DNA of 11,526 bases from JBEIHX01 sp044375455. Its GTDB lineage: Bacteria > Pseudomonadota > Alphaproteobacteria > Caulobacterales > Aquidulcibacteraceae. The position numbers and the translations under genes were made by a program. Positions 5,564 through 11,526 of the stretch are shown here, one piece after another. How positions within the stretch are numbered: the stretch's first letter is position 1; the number at the start of each line of letters is the position of its first letter. The notes under the pieces were generated by a model. The model saw nothing but the letters and a program-made list of their open reading frames with translations. It did no database searches and was not told the origin of the DNA. The stretch is taken from positions 1-11,526 of the forward strand of contig JBILMQ010000094.1 in NCBI GenBank assembly GCA_044375455.1, written 5' to 3'.

Positions 5564-7060
5564 CTACTGCATCGTCGGGATGATGAAAGCTGAGTCCTCG
5601 GTCAGTCCCTTTGGCCAACGTGCCGTCACCGTCTTGACCTTGGTAAAGAACCGCACGCCTTCCATGCCGTGCTGGTTCACATCGCCAAACGCAGATCGCT
5701 TCCACCCGCCGAACGTATGGTAGGCGACAGGCACGGGGATCGGGACGTTTATTCCGACCATCCCCACATTCACCCGCGCGGCGAATTCACGCGCGGCCAG
5801 TCCATTGCGGGTGAAGATGGCGACGCCGTTGCCGTATTGGTGCTGGCTCGGCAGCGCCAATGCATCTTCAAATGTATCGGCACGGACGATTTGAAGGACT
5901 GGCCCGAAGATTTCTTCTTGATAGCTGGTCATCGTCGGTTTTACGTCATCGAACACGCTTGGTCCGATAAAGAAGCCTTTCTCAAAACCCTGGAGCGAAA
6001 AGTCGCGCCCATCGAGCCGCAGTATTGCGCCCTCGTCCACGCCCATTTGAATGTAGGACTTAATCCGCTCACGGTGTGCAGCCGTGACGACCGGGCCGTA
6101 GTGAGCCTCTGGGTCTGTCGATATGCCGATTTTCAGTCGCTCGATCTCCGGGATCAGGCGCGCAACGAGTTCCTCGGCTGTATTCTTTCCGATCGGCACA
6201 GCAACGGGCAGCGCCATGCAGCGTTCGCCAGCCGATCCGAACGCAGCGCCCACGAGGTCCTTGACGACCTGATCCATGTCGGCGTCCGGCATGATCACGC
6301 CATGGTTCTTGGCGCCCCCCATCGCCTGGACGCGTTTGCCGTTCGCGGTTCCCGTTGAGTAGACGTAGTGCGCGATATCTGATGAGCCGACGAAACTCAC
6401 AGCCCGGATCGACGGGTGGTGCAGGATCGCGTCGACGGCCACTTTATCGCCGTGCACCACATTCAAGACGCCTTCCGGGGCGCCTGCTTCCAGCATCAAT
6501 TCCGCCAACCGAACCGGGACTGAGGGGTCGCGTTCTGACGGCTTCAGCACAAATGTGTTGCCGCAGGCTATCGCCACGCCGAACATCCACATTGGGATCA
6601 TCGCGGGAAAATTGAACGGGGTGATCCCGGCGACCACGCCGAGCGGCTGGCGCATTGAGTAGACGTCGATCCCAGGGCCGGCCCCTTCGGTGTATTCGCC
6701 TTTCAGCAGGTGAGGCGCGCCGCAGGCGAATTCGATCACCTCAAGTCCGCGCTGTATGTCGCCGCGTGCATCGGCGACCACTTTGCCATGCTCGCACGAC
6801 AAGAGATGGGCGAGCTCGTCCATATGCTTTTCCACGAGCGCCTTGAACGCGAACATCACCCGAGCGCGGCGCTGCGGGTTGGTGGCGGCCCAGCCGGGAA
6901 ACGCCTGTTCCGCCGCCTCGACCGCGCTCGCAAGATCCTGGACTGCCGCCAGGCGCACTTTGGCCTGAACCTCGCCGGTGTTGGGGTTGAAGACGTCCGC
7001 GACGCGCGTGCCGACGCCGGTTGTGGGAGCGCCTGCGATGAAGTGCTGAATGTCGCGCAT
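5564..7060 (-). CDS. mmsA: Methylmalonate-semialdehyde dehydrogenase (CoA-acylating)
   Basis: The enzyme oxidises methylmalonate semialdehyde to propionyl-CoA, and malonate semialdehyde to acetyl-CoA, using NAD and CoA. It acts late in valine breakdown and in beta-alanine or inositol routes. The 498-residue length is normal. The aldehyde dehydrogenase fold shows FNFPAMIPMWMF (149-160), the NAD-binding KPSERDP (173-179), FVGSSDIAHYVY (223-234) and the catalytic cysteine in GSAGERC (Cys281). GAKNH (249-253) replaces the general-base ELGGK of non-CoA aldehyde dehydrogenases, which marks this as the CoA-dependent type. The ATG at 7060 begins MRDIQHFIAG, with GAGGG eight bases before it; an upstream extension in the same frame has a low-complexity sequence and overlaps cysS, so it is rejected. 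It lies 55 bases after cysS and may be co-transcribed. No valine-pathway partners are in the window. Confidence 0.96.
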   Translation of the reverse strand: MRDIQHFIAGAPTTGVGTRVADVFNPNTGEVQAKVRLAAVQDLASAVEAAEQAFPGWAATNPQRRARVMFAFKALVEKHMDELAHLLSCEHGKVVADARGDIQRGLEVIEFACGAPHLLKGEYTEGAGPGIDVYSMRQPLGVVAGITPFNFPAMIPMWMFGVAIACGNTFVLKPSERDPSVPVRLAELMLEAGAPEGVLNVVHGDKVAVDAILHHPSIRAVSFVGSSDIAHYVYSTGTANGKRVQAMGGAKNHGVIMPDADMDQVVKDLVGAAFGSAGERCMALPVAVPIGKNTAEELVARLIPEIERLKIGISTDPEAHYGPVVTAAHRERIKSYIQMGVDEGAILRLDGRDFSLQGFEKGFFIGPSVFDDVKPTMTSYQEEIFGPVLQIVRADTFEDALALPSQHQYGNGVAIFTRNGLAAREFAARVNVGMVGINVPIPVPVAYHTFGGWKRSAFGDVNQHGMEGVRFFTKVKTVTARWPKGLTEDSAFIIPTMQ

Positions 7061-7115
7061 GGAGTATGCCCTCGCGTTTCCTGTTGGCCTGCTGATCGAT
7101 CCGCCGTTCGGCAAA

Positions 7116-8504
7116 TTATCTCGGCGTCTGGCTGCCGAATCTCCAAGTAGACCCCTGCGGGCCGTCCTCCACCACCACATTCAGTTCGGTGAGTTCGTTG
7201 CGCAAGCGGTCAGCTTTGGCCCAGTCTTTTGCTTTGCGCGCGCCGACCCTGGCCTCGACGAGAGCATCAATATGGGCGGTATCCGCATCCTCACGCCCGC
7301 CTCGCAGCCATGCGACGGGGTCCTGCTGAAGCAAGCCGAGCAGCGCGCCGGCGCCGAGCAGCGCAGCCTTGGCGGCGCGCTTGCCAGTGTCGGTCCCTGC
7401 CTTGTTGGCTTCCGTGATCAGGCCAGCCACGGCGGCAATGGCGCGCGGCGTATTAAGGTCGTCACACAGCGCCTCCACCACGGTTTCGGGCGCGCTTGGC
7501 GTCGTGTCCACCACGCTCAAGCGCGCGAGCGCCCTATACCAGCCATCCAGTGTGATCTTGCTTTGCTCAAGCTGCGACGGCGTCCAGTCCAGCGGGGCGC
7601 GGTAATGAGCGCTCATCAGCGCAAAACGCAGCACTTCCCCGGGCCAGTCGGCGGCGAGGTCGTGCACCAGCTGCACGTTGCCGAGCGACTTCGACATCTT
7701 CTCCCCGCTCATGTCGAGAAAGCCGTTGTGCAGCCAATAGCGGGCAAGGGGCTTGGCGTTCGCACATTCCGATTGCGCGATTTCGTTTTCGTGATGAGGA
7801 AACAGCAGGTCAATTCCGCCGCCGTGAATATCGAGCGTTTCCCCGAGCGTGGCCGCGGCCATGGCTGAACATTCGATGTGCCAGCCCGGACGCCCCCGCC
7901 CCCATGGGCTTTCCCAAAACGGCTCGCCAGGCTTTGCTGCCTTCCAAAGGGCGAAGTCCGCCGGGTCGCGTTTGTCAGTGGCCGGATCGCCACGCGCCCC
8001 GACGATCTGCTCCTCACGGTTCCGGCGGGCGAGCTTGCCGTAGTCCGCCATCGAGGGGACGTGGAAGTTGACGCCAGAAGAGCAAGGGTAGGCATGGCCT
8101 CGGGCGACCAGCCGTTCAATCATGTCGATCATGCCAGCGACATGGTCGGTCGCATACGGTTGATGTGTCGGATCAAGAGCCCCGAGGGCGCGCATGTCTG
8201 CCTGATAAATTGCGGCATAGCGCCGCGTGATCTCGGTGATCGGTTCGCCTGTGGCGCGATGGGTTTCTATGATCCGGTCGTCGATGTCTGTGATGTTGCG
8301 CGCGTAGACGACGTGGTCCGGGCCGAAGAGATGACGCAGGAGGCGAAAGAGCACGTCAAACACCACGACCGGGCGTGCATTGCCGATATGTGCGTAATTA
8401 TAAACGGTTGGCCCGCACACATACATCGTCACCCGGTTCGGGTCCTGTGGTGCGAAGGCCTCCTTCGCGCGCGTGACGCTGTTGGTGAGGAAGAGACGGT
8501 GCAT
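7116..8504 (-). CDS. cysS: Cysteine--tRNA ligase
   Basis: This class I synthetase charges tRNA-Cys with cysteine in the cytoplasm. The 462-residue length matches the usual single-chain enzyme. The signature HIGN is at 39-42 (YNYAHIGNARP) and KMSKS at 269-273 (GEKMSKSLGN). The active-site zinc ligands that select cysteine are visible: Cys30 (MYVCGPTVY), Cys212 (HIECSAM), and His237 and Glu241 in PHHENE. The C-terminal helical anticodon region ends with a KAKDWAKADRLRNEL stretch typical of the family. The ATG at 8504 gives MHRLFLTNSVTR, the normal start. It is the first gene of a minus-strand pair with mmsA and is divergent from folE across 267 bases. Confidence 0.98.
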   Translation of the reverse strand: MHRLFLTNSVTRAKEAFAPQDPNRVTMYVCGPTVYNYAHIGNARPVVVFDVLFRLLRHLFGPDHVVYARNITDIDDRIIETHRATGEPITEITRRYAAIYQADMRALGALDPTHQPYATDHVAGMIDMIERLVARGHAYPCSSGVNFHVPSMADYGKLARRNREEQIVGARGDPATDKRDPADFALWKAAKPGEPFWESPWGRGRPGWHIECSAMAAATLGETLDIHGGGIDLLFPHHENEIAQSECANAKPLARYWLHNGFLDMSGEKMSKSLGNVQLVHDLAADWPGEVLRFALMSAHYRAPLDWTPSQLEQSKITLDGWYRALARLSVVDTTPSAPETVVEALCDDLNTPRAIAAVAGLITEANKAGTDTGKRAAKAALLGAGALLGLLQQDPVAWLRGGREDADTAHIDALVEARVGARKAKDWAKADRLRNELTELNVVVEDGPQGSTWRFGSQTPR

Positions 8505-8771
8505 CCTGATCCAAATCCTGCCGACGACGTATACACGCTTGTGACGCCAGCGCTCATGCGAGCGGCCGTGCTGTCATGCCGGGTTCCTGGCGAACGAGCA
8601 AGCAGTGGGTCGACCTAACGTCGCACTTGCGCTTGCGCGAATTATCGCCATGTAATCGGCCGTTGTCCTGAGGGACGTAGTCCGGGCTGGCGTTAAGTCC
8701 CCGATCCTTGCGGCGTTGCGTCGCGGATCTTGGGCTCGACCCCCGCTCCTCAAGACGGGAAGTCAGAAATT
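8505..8771. promoter_or_regulatory. Divergent intergenic region between cysS and folE
   Basis: This gap must hold the promoters of both cysS (minus) and folE (plus). No strong -35/-10 pair stands out on either strand. A short CGCTC/GAGCG inverted repeat near 8550-8565 and a GTCGAC site near 8610 are the only symmetrical features noticed, and neither is a recognised operator. Confidence 0.4.
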
Positions 8772-9386
8772 ATGGACGCCATCACCGACCGGGCCCTGCT
8801 GAGGGAGGCCGATATTCGTCGCCCAACTCGTGAAGAAGCCATTGAAGCCGTGCGCACGCTCATCGCTTGGGCGGGCGACAATCCCAACCGAGAGGGCCTG
8901 ATCGACACTCCCAAACGCGTGGTCGAGGCCTATCGGGAGTTTTTCGCCGGGTATGAGATGGACCCGGTCGCGGAGTTGTCCCGAACCTTTGAGGATGTTC
9001 AGGGCTACGACGACATGGTTATGCTTCGCGATATCGATGTGGAGAGCCACTGTGAGCATCACATGGTTCCGATCCTTGGCAAGGCCCATGTCGCTTACCT
9101 GCCGACCGACAAGGTCGTGGGGATCTCGAAGATCGCGCGTGTGGTGGAGATCTTCTGCAAGAGGCTGCAGACTCAGGAAACCATGACGGCGCAAATAGCC
9201 GAAGCGATCAGCGATGCTATGCAGCCCCAAGGGGTGGCGATTCTCGTTGACGCCAAACACCAATGCATGACCACACGTGGCGTGCATCACCCCAATGTCT
9301 CGACTGTCACCACAACGTTCACGGGGGTATTCAAGTCCCAACCGGAACTGCGTGACCGCTTTCTGCGACTGGCCGGGTACCGGTAA
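8772..9386 (+). CDS. folE: GTP cyclohydrolase I
   Basis: It converts GTP to 7,8-dihydroneopterin triphosphate, the first step of tetrahydrofolate and related pterin synthesis, as a zinc-dependent toroidal homodecamer. The 204 residues contain the zinc ligands Cys94 and His97 (ESHCEHHMVP) and Cys165 (KHQCMTTRG), with HHPNVSTVTTTF next to the active site. VGISKIARVVEIFCKRLQ (117-133) is the conserved central helix, and DTPKRVVEAYREFF (45-58) the N-terminal one. The zinc-dependent IA type is therefore supported over the metal-promiscuous IB type. I choose ATG at 8772 with a weak GGGA upstream; an in-frame TTG at 8730 would add 14 unconserved residues. No other folate gene is adjacent. Confidence 0.97.
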   Translation: MDAITDRALLREADIRRPTREEAIEAVRTLIAWAGDNPNREGLIDTPKRVVEAYREFFAGYEMDPVAELSRTFEDVQGYDDMVMLRDIDVESHCEHHMVPILGKAHVAYLPTDKVVGISKIARVVEIFCKRLQTQETMTAQIAEAISDAMQPQGVAILVDAKHQCMTTRGVHHPNVSTVTTTFTGVFKSQPELRDRFLRLAGYR

Positions 9387-9418
9387 GCCTTGGATGGGCG
9401 CCTGGCCTCGGGGACGGT

Positions 9419-9439
9419 CCAGGGCGATCGGCCCTCTGG
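9419..9439 (+). terminator. Possible folE terminator hairpin
   Basis: CCAGGGC (9419-9425) can pair with GCCCT-C-TGG (9431-9439, one bulged C) around a GATCG loop, 33 bases past the folE stop. No U tract follows, so the call is weak. Confidence 0.3.
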
Positions 9440-9611
9440 CGCGCCCACCCGGGAGGCAGAGCCGCTGGCTTAAGCCAGACTCGCTTCGGCGCGGGGCCTC
9501 TCCTTCGCAACCCATGTCATCGCAGACATGTCACGTTTGGGCTCTCTCTGGCGCCTGTTTCGGGGCGTCCAGATCTCACGGTCGCCAGGCCCGGCTGGCC
9601 AACAGCAGAGG

Positions 9612-9672
9612 TTGAAATCCAAGAGCCCAGAAATCCAAGGCGCTGAAATCCAAGGAGCTGAAATCCCGGGGG
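9612..9672. repeat. Four degenerate 15-bp tandem repeats
   Basis: The unit CTGAAATCCAAGGAG or a close variant occurs four times, starting at 9612, 9628, 9643 and 9658; the first copy has one extra base before the second. In translation they give a repeated EIQGA (plus strand) or LGFQ (minus strand), but no credible gene surrounds them. It looks like a small slippage minisatellite. Confidence 0.65.
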
Positions 9673-10160
9673 CTGGTGGCCGTCAGAGCGCGCCCCCCCT
9701 AAATTTGTGTCCCTGGGTCCGTCTTGCCCTGGGCCCTTGCCTGCGGGCGAGCGACCGCAACACGGCGACTGCAGACCGCAGCGACCCTCGGCTGGTCGGC
9801 TGGCGGCGACGCCGGCCACCTCGGCCCCCCGCCGGTGCTGGCTTAAGGGCTTGCTTCGCTGCAAGGCCGCAAGGCAGCGCTCCCGCGCTTGGCGGGCACG
9901 GTCCCCGGCGTTCTGAACTCAACGTCCAGCCGCAGATGGCGGCGCGCGGCCTTTGACGCTAAATCCGGGACCATGGCGTCATCGACAGATCCAGCCTTCG
10001 CTCTGTTCATGGGAAGTCAGCGGCCGGTTTGGCGTGGTCGGCGCCTGGCGCTGGTCATGCGGCTCCGCCGCCCGTGGCGGCGCCCACGGCGACCGGCGGA
10101 TGACGCAGGTCCTCGCGCGAGGCTTGCGGCGGCGAATGGCGCGGCAAAAGGATCGCACAG

Positions 10161-10688
10161 GTGACGGCGCGGCGTCCGGCCCTTTTTCTGGACCGTGACG
10201 GCGTCCTCAATGTCGACTGCGGCTTTGTTGCGCGAGCCGAAGACTTTGCCTGGCAGCCCGGCGCCATTGCAATGGTGCGTGCGTTCAACATGCGGGGCTG
10301 GCGGGTATTTGTCGTGACCAACCAGACAGGTGTGGCTTTCGGTCACTACACGCTGGACGACATGGCGCGCGTGCATCACCGATTGGAGAGCGATCTGGCG
10401 GCGGCCGGGGCCCGCATCGATCGGATTTATCACTGCCCTTACCATCCCGATGCGACGATTGCGACCTATCGCAGGGACTCCTTCGATCGAAAGCCGCGCC
10501 CGGGCATGATCCTCAACGCGTTCGCCGATTTCCCGCTTGTCAAGGAACGTTCCTTTCTGATCGGCGACAAAGAGACTGATTTGCTCGCCGCGCGCGCTGC
10601 CGGGATTGCGGGGTTTCTCTATCGCCGCGGCGATCTTGAAACCTTCGCCGAGTGGGCGCTCGCTGACCTCGGTGAGGGTGGCCGGTGA
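10161..10688 (+). CDS. HAD-IIIA family phosphatase, GmhB/HisB-N-like
   Basis: The protein is a HAD-superfamily phosphohydrolase close to D-glycero-D-manno-heptose 1,7-bisphosphate 7-phosphatase (lipopolysaccharide heptose synthesis) and the HisB phosphatase domain. The 175 residues show motif I LFLDRDGVLN (Asp11 nucleophile, Asp13 acid), motif II VVTNQTG (51-57), the Lys of RKPRPGM (Lys111) and motif IV IGDKETD (Asp136, Asp140). The zinc loop of typical GmhB begins normally (CPYHPD, Cys92 and His95), but the second cysteine pair is replaced by ATYRRDSFDRKP, so metal binding there is doubtful. The start is GTG at 10161 with AAGGA eight bases before it. No other heptose gene is near, so the substrate is not fixed by context. 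It is convergent with uvrA, nine bases away. Confidence 0.85.
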   Translation: MTARRPALFLDRDGVLNVDCGFVARAEDFAWQPGAIAMVRAFNMRGWRVFVVTNQTGVAFGHYTLDDMARVHHRLESDLAAAGARIDRIYHCPYHPDATIATYRRDSFDRKPRPGMILNAFADFPLVKERSFLIGDKETDLLAARAAGIAGFLYRRGDLETFAEWALADLGEGGR

Positions 10689-10697
10689 TCATCGCCG

Positions 10698-11526
10698 TCA
10701 CGCGCGCTTGCGTGTCCTGGGTTTGGCGCGCCTGATCTGCTGCTTGTCGAGGACATTCTTCAGGTAGCGACCGGTCCAGCTTCGCGAAACCTTGGCCACG
10801 TCCTCCGGCGTTCCCTCCGCGACCACCTCGCCGCCGCCGTCGCCGCCTTCCGGCCCGAGATCCACCAGCCAGTCTGCCGTCTTGATCACATCGAGATTGT
10901 GCTCGATGACAACCACCGAGTTTCCGCTGTCGACAAGCTCGTGCAGCACTTCGAGCAGCTTTCGCACGTCCTCAAAATGGAGCCCGGTTGTCGGCTCATC
11001 CAAGATATACAGTGTACGGCCGGTCGCTCTGCGTGAGAGTTCCTTGGACAATTTTACCCTCTGGGCTTCTCCGCCCGACAGAGTCGTCGCCTGCTGGCCG
11101 ATCTTGACGTAGCCGAGTCCCACACGCTCGAGCGTGACGAGCTTTTCGCGGATCGAGGGCACTGCAGAGAAGAAACGCGCGCCCTCTTCGACCGTCATGT
11201 CGAGGACGTCTGCGATGGATTTTCCGCGGAACAGGATCTCAAGCGTTTCACGGTTGTAGCGCTTTCCCTTGCAGGCGTCGCAGGTCACATAGACGTCCGG
11301 AAGAAAGTGCATTTCGATCTTGATGACCCCGTCGCCCTGGCAGGCTTCGCACCGCCCACCCTTAACGTTGAAGGAAAACCGTCCAGGGCCATAGCCGCGC
11401 GCCTGGGCCTCGGGAAGACCCGCGAACCAATCCCGGATCGGGGTGAATGCTCCAGTATATGTCGCAGGATTCGAGCGCGGCGTGCGTCCGATCGGGGACT
11501 GATCAATGTCGATGACTTTATCGAGA
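10698..11526 (-). CDS. uvrA: Excinuclease ABC subunit A, C-terminal part (cut by window edge)
   Basis: UvrA is the damage-sensing ATPase of nucleotide excision repair, acting with UvrB and UvrC. The window holds the last 275 residues of a protein that is usually about 950 long. The frame enters at the right edge with LDKVIDIDQSPIGRTPRSNP, a conserved part of the second ATPase half. The zinc finger has CEAC (residues 59-62 of the fragment) and CDAC (82-85). The ABC signature LSGGEAQRVKLSKEL is at 149-163, Walker B TLYILDEPTTGLH at 171-183 and the switch histidine in VIEHNLD (His209). The tail RRAKPRTRKRA is basic. No stop or shift is seen; the reading frame is continuous across the internal Met at 11312, which is not the start. 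No SOS box can be looked for because the promoter lies outside the window. Confidence 0.97.
   Translation of the reverse strand, partial: LDKVIDIDQSPIGRTPRSNPATYTGAFTPIRDWFAGLPEAQARGYGPGRFSFNVKGGRCEACQGDGVIKIEMHFLPDVYVTCDACKGKRYNRETLEILFRGKSIADVLDMTVEEGARFFSAVPSIREKLVTLERVGLGYVKIGQQATTLSGGEAQRVKLSKELSRRATGRTLYILDEPTTGLHFEDVRKLLEVLHELVDSGNSVVVIEHNLDVIKTADWLVDLGPEGGDGGGEVVAEGTPEDVAKVSRSWTGRYLKNVLDKQQIRRAKPRTRKRA

Larger units (their letters stand above)
9387..10160. other. Intergenic stretch with short repeats, no convincing gene
   Basis: About 770 bases separate folE from the HAD phosphatase gene. The open frames here (for example 9528-9956 plus) are rich in Arg, Pro and Ala, show no domain and look like GC-rich noise. 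Visible structure includes a perfect palindrome CTGGCTTAAGCCAG at 9465-9478. The 11-mer GCTGGCTTAAG occurs at 9464-9474 and again at 9837-9847, each soon followed by GCTTCG. A degenerate 15-bp repeat lies at 9612-9672. The run of seven C before TAAATTTGTGTCCCTGG near 9700 differs in composition from the rest. It could be a remnant of accessory DNA. Confidence 0.4.

Noticed and set aside
5669..6358. Plus-strand frame of 229 codons
   Set aside because: It is the antisense shadow of mmsA, whose aldehyde dehydrogenase motifs are unmistakable.
9528..9956. Possible small repeat protein with EIQGA repeats
   Set aside because: The repeats cover only about four units, the rest is Arg/Pro-rich noise, and there is no clear ribosome binding site or conserved domain.

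Overview
The window is high-GC chromosomal DNA of an alphaproteobacterium, most likely of the Caulobacterales/Hyphomonadaceae type. That placement is an inference from the L21 protein with a long helix-hairpin-helix tail, the MmsA/CysRS/FolE protein sequences, the GC-rich codon use and the tRNA with encoded CCA. No rRNA or other lineage marker is present to settle it.

Layout. Positions 1-361 are the 5' end of an IS481-type insertion sequence whose transposase gene is split by a 79-bp insertion carrying a perfect palindrome. Positions 499-2349 (minus) hold a regulator gene (PAS-like region, two LuxR-type HTH domains, alpha/beta-hydrolase domain) broken by one in-frame TAA; it also lacks the nucleophile serine. 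About 900 bp without a convincing gene follow, then a 16-bp tandem repeat inside an inverted repeat and a tRNA-Ser(CGA) on the minus strand. A promoter and structured leader precede rplU-rpmA (3801-4724). An elaborate RNA-like fold (4744-4829) with a competing hairpin lies between rpmA and a GNAT acetyltransferase gene (4872-5429). Convergent to that is a minus-strand pair, cysS then mmsA (8504 down to 5564). folE (8772-9386) is divergent from cysS. A gene-poor stretch of about 770 bp with short degenerate repeats follows, then a GmhB-like HAD phosphatase (10161-10688), which converges nine bases from the 3' end of uvrA (minus, cut by the window edge).

Functionally the window is mostly housekeeping: translation (L21, L27, CysRS, tRNA-Ser), folate/pterin synthesis (FolE), valine/propionate-type catabolism (MmsA), excision repair (UvrA) and probably heptose or related sugar-phosphate metabolism (GmhB-like). 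The left 2.3 kb is decaying accessory DNA. The most interesting unexplained signal is the three-way-junction fold with mutually exclusive pairings after rpmA. No defence or CRISPR system is visible.
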